This document shows, piece by piece, positions 56,900 through 64,000 of a DNA stretch of 64,000 bases (position 1 is the first letter of the stretch; each line of letters begins with the position of its first letter). The stretch is from the NCBI GenBank assembly GCA_946188155.1, contig CAMHUC010000004.1:37256-101255 (forward strand). The letters run 5' to 3'. The stretch is from an uncultured bacterium. GTDB lineage: Bacteria; Bacteroidota; Bacteroidia; Bacteroidales; Bacteroidaceae. A model generated the notes under the pieces. The model saw only the letters and a list, made by a program, of their open reading frames with translations, ran no database searches and was not told where the DNA came from. The position numbers and the translations under genes are program-made.

Positions 56900-57544
56900 A
56901 TGGTTAAACGTTTACTTTTAATTGTAGTTACCTATTGTTCTGCTTTGTACCCATACAAGTTGCATGTCGGATTGCTTAGAATATTAAATAGGTTTCATTC
57001 TATATGGATTAGTCGTGCGATTGGTTATGTGGGACGGGATGTAATTATAGAGAAACCTTGTAAATTGGAGGGTGGAGCCGCTAATAATATTACTATTGGT
57101 GATAGAACCCATATTCATAGTCACTGTATTTTAGGGTGTTGGGCAAAATATCAGGGGCAATCTTTTTCACCATCTATTAGTATTGGTGCTGATTGCAATA
57201 TTGGGCAGTATAGCCAGATAACAGCATGCAACAGAATACAGATTGGTTATGGATTGCTCACCGGGCGATATGTTATCATCTCTGACAATGCTCACGGAGG
57301 CCTGTCTTGGGAAGAGGCTTCTGTCCCTCCGAACAAACGTCGGTTGGTATCTAAAGGCGAGGTCGTGATAGGAAATAGAGTCTGGATAGGTGACAAAGCT
57401 TCGGTTTTAGCCGGTGTGCATATCGGCGATAATGTGATTGTTGCTGCAAATGCCGTTGTCACAAAGAGTATTCCTTCGAATTGTATTGTGGCAGGAGTTC
57501 CTGCTAGAATTGTCAAGAAGCTTAGTGAGAGTGATAAATACTAA
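56900..57544 (+). CDS. Hexapeptide-repeat acyltransferase
   Basis: A 214-aa left-handed beta-helix transferase with hexapeptide repeats ('[16 protein letters not shown]', '[16 protein letters not shown]', '[20 protein letters not shown]') and the catalytic-type His in '[13 protein letters not shown]'. It resembles WcaF/NeuD-type acetyltransferases of polysaccharide loci. It starts two bases after the glycosyltransferase stop. Confidence 0.9.
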   Translation: MVKRLLLIVVTYCSALYPYKLHVGLLRILNRFHSIWISRAIGYVGRDVIIEKPCKLEGGAANNITIGDRTHIHSHCILGCWAKYQGQSFSPSISIGADCNIGQYSQITACNRIQIGYGLLTGRYVIISDNAHGGLSWEEASVPPNKRRLVSKGEVVIGNRVWIGDKASVLAGVHIGDNVIVAANAVVTKSIPSNCIVAGVPARIVKKLSESDKY

Positions 57545-57599
57545 TTTGGTCTTGAGCAAATAAGTGGTATACGCTCTTGGATATTATGAATGTGTGAGG

Positions 57600-57758
57600 A
57601 TGGTGAAGCAGCGGAAATATCCTATAGGCATACAGACGTTCTCGGAAATCATCCGGGGAGGGTATGTGTATGTGGACAAGACCGACTTGGTGTGGCAGTT
57701 GCAGGACTACGCCAAATACATATTCCTGAGCCGACCGCGACGCTTCGGCAAGTTGTAA
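57600..57758 (+). pseudogene. N-terminal remnant of an AAA-ATPase-like/PD-(D/E)XK protein
   Basis: About 52 codons, '[20 protein letters not shown]' through '[13 protein letters not shown]', match the start of the large Bacteroidetes AAA-ATPase-like proteins with a C-terminal nuclease domain. The frame stops right at the P-loop, and the remaining 450-odd residues are absent. Confidence 0.8.
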
Positions 57759-57774
57759 AGAGACACTGCATAGT

Positions 57775-58103
57775 ATGATAAGACGGATAGAACTGGTCAA
57801 TGTAGTCGGGTTTGCACGGTTTGCGCCCCCCTCTCCCTTCCCTGGCATGACGCTGATACTGGTGAAGACGCTGGCCTTGATGGCGAGAAAAGGCGCTCAG
57901 GTGTTTATGACCACTCATAATTACTTCACACTGAAACAGATGCAGATCGAGGCTCAGACCCATGGCATGGATGTGATGTGCTGTAGCCTAAGCCGTAATG
58001 ATAAGAACGTGGTTTTGCCAACCTGCGTGATGGGATGCTCGACAACGACATCGTAGAGGAAAGTCTGGCGATGTACGACGAGGACATCCGTCTTGACATT
58101 TAA
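57775..58103 (+). pseudogene. C-terminal remnant of an AAA-family ATP-binding protein
   Basis: 'LALMARKGAQVFMTTHNYFT' and 'LKQMQIEAQTHGMDVMCCSL' look like the ATPase domain end after Walker B (the His-containing H-loop, 'TTHN'). The reading then continues in a different frame near 58017 as 'FANLRDGMLDNDIVEESLAM' to a stop at 58103. This shows a frameshift besides the missing N-terminus. The gene would have encoded an ATPase of the predicted SMC/OLD-like class. Confidence 0.72.
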
Positions 58104-58105
58104 GA

Positions 58106-58306
58106 ATGAAGGATATGGCAGGGTTTACAGAAAGCGGGATAGCGCTGGACTTCCCATCTGATTCTTGGTTCAGGTTTCAGCAGTCGAAGCCTTATAGCGA
58201 TGTTAGCGGATTCGGTTTCAAGGAGATGGATGCCTGCTATCTATTTCAGGGTACTAACAGGAGAAAAAATGAACGCCCAAATAGAACTTTTAATATTTAC
58301 TTATGA
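58106..58306 (+). pseudogene. N-terminal remnant of the ATPase's partner gene
   Basis: ATG 58106 opens two bases after the ATPase remnant: 'MKDMAGFTESGIALDFPSDS' and 'VSGFGFKEMDACYLFQ' look coding, then composition changes and the frame ends at 58306. The tight spacing suggests an original two-gene ATPase plus effector unit. The effector's identity is lost with its C-terminus. Confidence 0.55.
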
Positions 58307-58857
58307 ACGTAATAAAAACAAATATTGATGGAGTCGTCATCATTGAGCCACGCATCTTTGAGGATGAGCGAGGCTATTTCTTCGAATCCTTCTCTCAGCG
58401 TGAGTTTGATGAGAAGGTGTGTCCTATCACTTTTGTTCAGGACAATGAGAGTAAATCATCATACGGTGTGATGCGTGGGCTGCACTTCCAACGTCCGCCA
58501 TTTTCTCAGAGCAAATTGGTACGCTGTGTAAAGGGAACAGTTCTCGATGTCGCTGTCGATATTCGTAAAGGCAGTTCCACATTTGGACAACACGTAGCCG
58601 TAGAACTGACGGAGGATAATCATCGTCAGTTTTTCATTCCCAAAGGTTTTGCCCACGGCTTTGTTGTGTTGAGTGAAATGGCTGTGTTCCAATACAAATG
58701 TGATGATTTCTATCATCCTGAGGCAGATGGTGGCATCTCTATTCTTGATGACAGCCTTGGCATCGATTGGTGCATCCCTACAGATAAGGCCATTCTCAGC
58801 GAGAAAGACACAAAACATTCGCTCTTGAGAGATTTTGAGAGTCCCTTTGTGATATAA
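58303..58857 (+). CDS. rfbC: dTDP-4-dehydrorhamnose 3,5-epimerase
   Basis: A 184-aa cupin epimerase: 'EDERGYFFESFSQREF' near residue 20, 'VMRGLHFQRPPFSQSKLVRC' with the catalytic His near 63, and 'FFIPKGFAHGFVVLSE' near 115. It makes dTDP-4-keto-L-rhamnose for L-rhamnose. The other dTDP-rhamnose genes (rfbA, rfbB, rfbD) are not in the window and must be elsewhere if the pathway works. Confidence 0.95.
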   Translation: MNVIKTNIDGVVIIEPRIFEDERGYFFESFSQREFDEKVCPITFVQDNESKSSYGVMRGLHFQRPPFSQSKLVRCVKGTVLDVAVDIRKGSSTFGQHVAVELTEDNHRQFFIPKGFAHGFVVLSEMAVFQYKCDDFYHPEADGGISILDDSLGIDWCIPTDKAILSEKDTKHSLLRDFESPFVI

Positions 58858-58920
58858 TTGTTTGACAGTTGCCCTATATTTATATTGTTTCAAAATATTG
58901 AAAAAGCTTCGATTATACCA

Positions 58921-60123
58921 ATGGAAAAGAAAGCAAGAGTTATAGCGTTTTATTTACCTCAATTTCATCCGACTCCAGAAAATAATAAATTTTGGGGGGA
59001 AGGTTTTACTGAATGGACGAATGCTGCAAAGGCGAAACCTCTTTTCAAAGGGCATCACCAGCCTCATATACCTGCGGATTTGGGCTTTTATGATCTACGG
59101 ATGCCAGAGGTGAGAGAAGCTCAAGCAAAATTAGCGCGTGAGGCAGGTATCGAAGGCTTTTGCTATTGGCATTATTGGTTTGGTAACGGAAAACAGTTTC
59201 TGCAGAAAATTTTCGATGACGTCGTAGAAAGTGGTAAACCCGATTTCCCATTTTGTGTTGGTTGGGCAAACCATTCTTGGACTAATAAAAATTGGGTGAA
59301 TACAAAAACCTTTTCGAAAGATTTTTATATTGCAGAACAAACTTATCCAGGTCCAGAAGACCATGAGAAGCATTTTTATTCATTACTTAAAGCCTTTAAG
59401 GATCCAAGATATATAAAGGTTGACGGGAAATTACTTTTCTATATTTTTGCACCAATGAAAATACCACATATATCAGACTTCTTCAATCAATGGCAATTCC
59501 TTGCTAAAAAAGAAAATCTGCCCGGCTTTTATTTTATAGCCTTACAAGAAAGTGGGAGTTTCCCAAGGTTAAGGGAAATGCCTAAATTGTTGATGTCCGG
59601 AATAAAACATGGGAATTGTAGCCTGTTTGTAAAACCAAAAGACGAAATTAAACAAGTTTTTGATTTAGGGTTTGATGGCGTAAATTCGCGTGGAATAAAC
59701 ATTGCACATCTAAGATACAATAATATTTTTTTTTCTACATGTAAGTTTGTATTTCAAAGTTTTATGCTAAAAGTATTTGATTGGCAATTCCTTTGGAAAT
59801 ATGATTACAAAAGGGTTTCGCAAATTCTATTTACGGAAGAAGATAAAAATATTAACGTGTTTCCAACAATTATTCCTAACTGGGATCGGTCACCAAGGGC
59901 AGGTAGAAGAGCTGTCATATGGTATAATTATAATCCAAAATACTTTAAAAAGCAGGTGGAATTAGCGATAGATATTATAAAAGATAAGCCAGCAGAGCAT
60001 CGTCTATTATTTTTGATGGCATGGAATGAGTGGGGAGAGGGCAATTATATGGAACCGGACTTAGAGTATGGTCATGGTTATATAGATGCTTTGCATGATG
60101 CTATTTTTGGGGAAACAAAGTAG
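58921..60123 (+). CDS. WbsX-like glycan biosynthesis protein (GH99-like fold)
   Basis: A 400-aa protein of the WbsX family found in O-antigen and capsule clusters. Hallmarks are 'VIAFYLPQFHPTPENNKFWG' at the start, 'GFTEWTNAAKAKPLFKGHHQ', 'GIEGFCYWHYWFGNGKQFLQ' and the C-terminal 'FLMAWNEWGEGNYMEPD'. These resemble glycoside hydrolase family 99, and the enzyme activity in polysaccharide assembly is not settled. ATG 58921 starts the conserved region. Confidence 0.9.
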   Translation: MEKKARVIAFYLPQFHPTPENNKFWGEGFTEWTNAAKAKPLFKGHHQPHIPADLGFYDLRMPEVREAQAKLAREAGIEGFCYWHYWFGNGKQFLQKIFDDVVESGKPDFPFCVGWANHSWTNKNWVNTKTFSKDFYIAEQTYPGPEDHEKHFYSLLKAFKDPRYIKVDGKLLFYIFAPMKIPHISDFFNQWQFLAKKENLPGFYFIALQESGSFPRLREMPKLLMSGIKHGNCSLFVKPKDEIKQVFDLGFDGVNSRGINIAHLRYNNIFFSTCKFVFQSFMLKVFDWQFLWKYDYKRVSQILFTEEDKNINVFPTIIPNWDRSPRAGRRAVIWYNYNPKYFKKQVELAIDIIKDKPAEHRLLFLMAWNEWGEGNYMEPDLEYGHGYIDALHDAIFGETK

Positions 60124-60138
60124 ATATTTTTTGTTGAT

Positions 60139-61128
60139 ATGAAATATTCAATTCAACCTCGTTCGGCAGAAGGATTCAATGCTGGTACAAAGGCAGTTAA
60201 AGACGTAAGTAGGATTTTAAACGAAGAAGGGTATCTGCCTTTCTTTGTAGGCTCTAACTATAACGGGAATCATTTTTATAGATTATTTATTCTAATTTAT
60301 GATTTGTTGAGATTGTTTTTTAAAGCTAAAAAGGACGATTTGTTTTTTATACAATGGCCATATTACAATTATTTGATGCCCTTTTTTTATTGGATAGTAA
60401 AAAAGCGTTGCAAAAAAATTCAATTGCTGGCTCATGACATAAATAGCTTGCGTAAAGGATACCATGGCAGTTGGGATTTCCCCTTTTTTCAAATGTCAGA
60501 AGCCATAATTGTTCATTCTGTAGCAATGAAAGACTATCTAGTAAGGAAAGGTATAAATGAGAGAAAAATATGGATTCTAACGGCTTTTGATTATCTAACA
60601 GACGACAAGGTGACAATCAGAAGAACGAATTGTAATGAAGTTGCCTATGCTGGTAATCTGAAGAAAAGTACTTTCCTGCATAAAATTGATGCTAAGGATT
60701 CACAAGTCAAATTTAATTGTTACGGGAAACAGATTATGAATTTCCCTACAGGCTTATGTTATAAATGTGCATTCACCCCGGAAAATGTTTCGGCTTTAGA
60801 AGGGGCTTGGGGACTTGTTTGGGATGGTGATTCTCTTGATTGCTGTCATGGAGAGTTTGGAGATTATTTGCGATATAATGCTCCACATAAGCTTTCTCTT
60901 TACATCGTTGCAGAATTGCCTGTTATTATATGGGAATCGTCAGCATTGGCGGAATATGTAAAATCTAAAGGCATAGGCATTCTAATTACCTCAATAAGAG
61001 AGATAAATGGAAAAATTCAGAATATATCAGATGATGAATATAGAAATATGGTATTAAATGTGCAAAAAGAATCTATGGTATTAAGAGAAGGGGGGCATTT
61101 GCGTAATATCTTAAATAAAATAGGATGA
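60139..61128 (+). CDS. Glycosyltransferase, galactofuranosyltransferase-like
   Basis: A 329-aa GT-B-type protein similar in layout to bacterial galactofuranosyltransferases: 'QPRSAEGFNAGTKAVKDVSR' at the start, 'IQLLAHDINSLRKG', 'EVAYAGNLKKSTFL' and 'GEFGDYLRYNAPHKLSLYIV'. No UDP-galactopyranose mutase (glf) is in the window, so Galf transfer is uncertain. It overlaps the next gene by 4 bp. Confidence 0.85.
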   Translation: MKYSIQPRSAEGFNAGTKAVKDVSRILNEEGYLPFFVGSNYNGNHFYRLFILIYDLLRLFFKAKKDDLFFIQWPYYNYLMPFFYWIVKKRCKKIQLLAHDINSLRKGYHGSWDFPFFQMSEAIIVHSVAMKDYLVRKGINERKIWILTAFDYLTDDKVTIRRTNCNEVAYAGNLKKSTFLHKIDAKDSQVKFNCYGKQIMNFPTGLCYKCAFTPENVSALEGAWGLVWDGDSLDCCHGEFGDYLRYNAPHKLSLYIVAELPVIIWESSALAEYVKSKGIGILITSIREINGKIQNISDDEYRNMVLNVQKESMVLREGGHLRNILNKIG

Positions 61129-61859
61129 TACCTAAGAAGATACATTATTGTTGGTTAAGTAACGATCCGTTCCCAGAAAAGATTGCGGAATGCATTAATA
61201 GTTGGAAAGAGGAATTGCCAGATTATGAAATGGTAAAATGGGATTTAAATCGTTTTCCTCTTGAAAAAAGCAAATGGGTGCAACAAGCTTATGAAATGCG
61301 TAAATATGCCTTTGCTGCAGATTATATTAGATTGTATGCTTTAGCAACTGAGGGGGGCATATATTTGGATAGTGATGTGGAGGTAATAAAATCATTCGAT
61401 GATTTGCTACATCTGCCTTATTTCATTTGTAAAGAGAATAGTCCCCAGGGAGTGGAAGCTGCTACTATTGGCGCAGAAAAAGGATGTGAGTGGATTCAAA
61501 AATGTTTGGCATATTATGAAGGAAAAACTTTCGTTGATGAAAATGGCGTACAAAGTACGCGAGTCCTTCCGTCTATTATCAAGGAAGTGATTTCTGCAAA
61601 TTACGCGTTGATAGAAGTGGATTCTCCGGCTAAGGTTAAATCAGATGACAAGAATGTCTATATGCTTACTTCTGATTATTTTAGTCCGAAGAATTATGTT
61701 AGTAAAAAAACAAGAATTACAAGACACACCTACTCAATTCACCACTTTGCTGGGTCATGGCAGCCACTATGGAAAAGGTGGTTGTTGATGATATGGGTTC
61801 CTTTTTCTGTAAAATGTCCTGTTTTAGCAGAGAAATTGAAGCACTTATGGAAAGACTAA
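61125..61859 (+). CDS. Glycosyltransferase family 32-type
   Basis: A 244-aa capsular transferase of the GT32/'Gly_transf_sug' type: 'MIPKKIHYCWLSNDPFPEKI', 'MRKYAFAADYIRLYALATEG' and the metal-binding DxD in 'GIYLDSDVEVIKSFDDLLHL' (about residue 85). The translational overlap with the upstream transferase suggests consecutive steps. Confidence 0.93.
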   Translation: MIPKKIHYCWLSNDPFPEKIAECINSWKEELPDYEMVKWDLNRFPLEKSKWVQQAYEMRKYAFAADYIRLYALATEGGIYLDSDVEVIKSFDDLLHLPYFICKENSPQGVEAATIGAEKGCEWIQKCLAYYEGKTFVDENGVQSTRVLPSIIKEVISANYALIEVDSPAKVKSDDKNVYMLTSDYFSPKNYVSKKTRITRHTYSIHHFAGSWQPLWKRWLLMIWVPFSVKCPVLAEKLKHLWKD

Positions 61860-61922
61860 CTCGTTGATACACTTAAAGGAATTGGTATTTGCATCAAAAG
61901 TTTACTTGAAAAAGCCAAAAAA

Positions 61923-62927
61923 ATGAAGTGTGTCTTGATCTTACTTTTATGGGTTTTACCTGTGAGTCTGTTTTCTCAAATAGACACGGTAAACTATGTC
62001 AGCCCAGAGTTGTTCGGAGCTGTTAGTAACAATTTAGATGCAGGACATGAAAACACAAAATGTATACAACAGGCTATCGATTATGCAACCACATCGGGAA
62101 AAACTTTAATCTCAAGTGCGGGGAAGAAATACTATATAGCCGGGAGTCTGAGAATAAATGGTTTTGTTAATATTGATTTCGGTAAAGCAACCCTAATCGC
62201 AACAGACACATGTAAGATGGTAATAGTAAATAATGGTGTTCGAGGGAAATGGGCTGGTACAATAAAAAATATGCAATTAGATATGAATGGCTGTGCCAAT
62301 TGTGGCATTTTTTGTGAAAATGCTATCAAGTTGAAGTTTGAGGATATTGGAATAACAGGAATTAAAAGCTATTCATCTGGGCTTTGCATACAGAAAGGTT
62401 ATGAGGTGTTTGCTGAAAATATGCACTTTGAGGGAGGTCAGAATAAGGCTATGGGTATTGTCATTCGGACTCATGATTGTCATTTTGTTGATTGCGTCAT
62501 GATAGATTGCCATACAGCTGTGGATTGTTGTGGGAGTAATTTTTTCGAAAGAATTCACGCTTGGATGGGAAGAGGTGGTAAGTGGATTGATGGTAGTACT
62601 TTTTTTCAAATAAGGACAGGCGGACCTGTGTTTTTGCATCAATGCTTCAGCGATACTTTTGACAATGCTTTCGATATTTTATCGCGGACAGACTTGTATA
62701 TTTCTCAACATAAGAATTTTCATAATATGATTATGTGGAAAAGAGATGTTGAAAAGATTCATCCTGTCCTTTTCCATTTCTCAGACGAGCGGATTGCTAA
62801 AGGGTCTAACATCGTTGTCGATAATTCCTATTTAGGGGGAATCGTTGTAAATGGAGTGAACCTGCAGCGATTCTCAAATGTTGAGCAGAATTCTGTTAAA
62901 GTATCTAGTTCGAATGTAATAAAATGA
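61923..62927 (+). CDS. Secreted parallel beta-helix protein
   Basis: A 334-aa protein with a signal peptide ('VLILLLWVLPVSLFSQ') and a pectate-lyase-3/phage-tailspike-like start 'VSPELFGAVSNNLDAGHENT' followed by 'CIQQAIDYATTSGKTLI'. Repeating beta-turn units then continue ('GIFCENAIKLKFEDIGITGI', 'GIVIRTHDCHFVDCVMIDCH'). Such proteins bind, cleave or epimerise polysaccharides. It sits inside the biosynthetic operon and overlaps the next gene by 4 bp, so it may trim or modify the exported polymer. It has many cysteines for a periplasmic protein. Confidence 0.8.
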   Translation: MKCVLILLLWVLPVSLFSQIDTVNYVSPELFGAVSNNLDAGHENTKCIQQAIDYATTSGKTLISSAGKKYYIAGSLRINGFVNIDFGKATLIATDTCKMVIVNNGVRGKWAGTIKNMQLDMNGCANCGIFCENAIKLKFEDIGITGIKSYSSGLCIQKGYEVFAENMHFEGGQNKAMGIVIRTHDCHFVDCVMIDCHTAVDCCGSNFFERIHAWMGRGGKWIDGSTFFQIRTGGPVFLHQCFSDTFDNAFDILSRTDLYISQHKNFHNMIMWKRDVEKIHPVLFHFSDERIAKGSNIVVDNSYLGGIVVNGVNLQRFSNVEQNSVKVSSSNVIK

Positions 62928-63646
62928 TGAGATCTTCATTGGTAGAAAAAATTGTCACTACGGATCGAAGTCCTGACTCCGTAAAATTTGAGAGGAAGGG
63001 GCAAGTCTATACTTTTTTGAATCCTGTTTCCTATTTGGATGCCCTCTATCATGTGAAGCTCTTTTCTCAGTTTGATGGTATTTTTGCCGATGGCTCTATT
63101 TTAGTTGGCGCAATCAGGTTGCTCTACGCCAAAAAGGTAAAGAGATACAGTTTTGATATGACTTCAGTAGCTCCTGCATTATTTGAATATGCAGGGAAAA
63201 ACCGGAAGTCTATTTATATTGTAGCATCAAAGCAGGAGCAGGTGGAGAAAGCTGTAAAGATATTCCGTGACAGATATCCTGCAGTGAATATCATAGGCTA
63301 CAGAAATGGCTATTTTGAAAGTGAAGAGGAACAAGACAAAGAGGCACAACATATCACGGCGCTGAATCCGGATTTCGTGATTGTCGGAATGGGGATTATC
63401 AAGCAGGAAAAATTCTTGTTGCGAGTAAAAGAAGCGGGTTTTCGAGGAATAGGTTTCACCTGTGGGGGCTTTATTCATCAGACAGCACAAGATCAAATCG
63501 ATTATTATCCAGGATGGATTAACAAATACAATCTTCGATTTTTATATCGGATGTATAAGGAGCCGCATACGAGGAAACGATATATAAAGGCAGGATTTGT
63601 TTTCCCATGGAAATTTGTATCAGAACGTTTCTTTGGTCAAGAGTAA
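62924..63646 (+). CDS. WecG/TagA/CpsF-family glycosyltransferase (GT26)
   Basis: A 240-aa GT26 enzyme: 'YLDALYHVKLFSQFDGIFAD', 'AVNIIGYRNGYF' and the signature 'FVIVGMGIIKQEKFLL' near residue 155. WecG/TagA enzymes add the second sugar (ManNAcA or ManNAc) to a lipid-linked primer. No initiating phosphoglycosyltransferase is seen in the window. It is the last gene of the run; AT-rich non-coding sequence follows. Confidence 0.92.
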   Translation: MMRSSLVEKIVTTDRSPDSVKFERKGQVYTFLNPVSYLDALYHVKLFSQFDGIFADGSILVGAIRLLYAKKVKRYSFDMTSVAPALFEYAGKNRKSIYIVASKQEQVEKAVKIFRDRYPAVNIIGYRNGYFESEEEQDKEAQHITALNPDFVIVGMGIIKQEKFLLRVKEAGFRGIGFTCGGFIHQTAQDQIDYYPGWINKYNLRFLYRMYKEPHTRKRYIKAGFVFPWKFVSERFFGQE

Positions 63647-63732
63647 TTGGCAGGGCCTTCGCTGATTTGGTTTTTGAGCAACTTCCAATGACGTGGGGGC
63701 TCTGCTGTTTTTTGGCAGCGGACTGGCACGGA

Positions 63733-63830
63733 CTAGAGAGAGGGACATGAATCTTTGGGTCTAAGGAATTTAGGAATGAGGGAATGTGCGCCTGCGGCGC
63801 TGGAGGGAGAGGGACATAAATCTTTCTGAA
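63733..63830. repeat. Direct repeat of GAGAGGGACATRAATCTTT
   Basis: Two copies of AGAGGGACATGAATCTTT (about 63738-63757 and 63808-63827, differing at one base) flank a GCGCCTGCGGCGC hairpin. No gene is supported in 63647-63856. Confidence 0.75.
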
Positions 63831-63856
63831 ATCTGGCATAAATCTTAAGACGGTGT

Positions 63857-63991
63857 TTATAAAAGAAACTCGTCAATGTTTTTATGTGTAATGACATGAA
63901 ACGTCGCTTCTGGATAGGCTTTTGTAAATGATTCAGGAGCACGAACTGCGTATTCCGGCGATAGCCGTTCACCAATTCCGATGATATCCGT
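63857..63991 (-). pseudogene. C-terminal coding fragment at the window edge, unknown family
   Basis: The minus strand reads 'DIIGIGERLSPEYAVRAPES' and 'FTKAYPEATFHVITHKNIDE' to a stop at 63857. A UGA lies directly upstream in frame at 63994-63992, so this is a fragment or involves a frameshift beyond the edge. Not recognised. Confidence 0.35.
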
Positions 63992-64000
63992 TCACTCGGT

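Overview
The window looks like a chromosome segment of a Bacteroidales bacterium, most likely in the Prevotellaceae. The evidence is a SusF-like starch-binding protein, a HU-HIG DNA-binding protein beside a VirE/VapE-type primase-helicase, an UpxY-type NusG antiterminator heading a capsule locus, and Bacteroidetes promoters (TTTG, about 20 bp, TAnnTTTG) with weak Shine-Dalgarno signals. No 16S rRNA is present, so genus and species are inference. By eye, bases 1-49,700 are fairly GC-rich. The glycan genes from about 51 kb to 63.6 kb are clearly more AT-rich.

Layout. 1-4.5 kb: end of a SusF-like gene, then rplM-rpsI-rpsB-tsf on the minus strand. 4.9-7.7 kb: dinB, a MATE transporter and a HU-HIG protein. 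7.7-10.1 kb: a VapE-like gene enclosed by 80-bp inverted repeats. 10.2-18.7 kb: a sodium:solute symporter, two lipoproteins, an ECF sigma factor with a sigma-regulator/beta-barrel fusion, and an SPFH - Arc - membrane protein - hydrolase cluster interrupted by a repeat-flanked GxxExxY gene. 18.8-26.2 kb: a drug-efflux operon (TolC, HlyD adaptor, double ATPase, two permeases) divergent from an AraC regulator. 26.2-36 kb: an acetyltransferase, a DUF1349 lipoprotein, an acyl-CoA synthetase, prfB, a 53-aa membrane protein, a CYTH protein, VanZ, two NSS transporters and a helix-hairpin-helix protein. 35.9-39.9 kb: tatA-tatC followed by two iron-sulfur proteins carrying twin-arginine motifs, then tRNA-Pro(CGG). 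40-43 kb: two uncharacterised exported proteins.

43-63.6 kb is a capsule or exopolysaccharide locus. It begins with UpxY and Wzz. A REP-associated tyrosine transposase and a toxin-antitoxin pair follow. Next comes a sugar-nucleotide trio: nucleotidyltransferase, UDP-glucuronate-epimerase-like protein and galacturonokinase-like kinase. Then come glycosyltransferases, a flippase, a Wzy-like polymerase, acyl- and acetyltransferases, RfbC, a WbsX-like protein, a secreted beta-helix protein and a WecG/TagA/CpsF transferase. Two blocks of broken genes lie inside it.

The most unusual content is the repeat landscape. Many spacers are made of 7-8 bp tandem repeats. Several repeat families form large inverted pairs around single genes (VapE, GxxExxY, the transposase), and two similar pairs enclose no gene. 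Other families sit in frame inside conserved genes, adding peptides such as SSLFTLHSSLLYNP or PSLWEGLGG. Together they suggest one or more undescribed mobile repeat systems.
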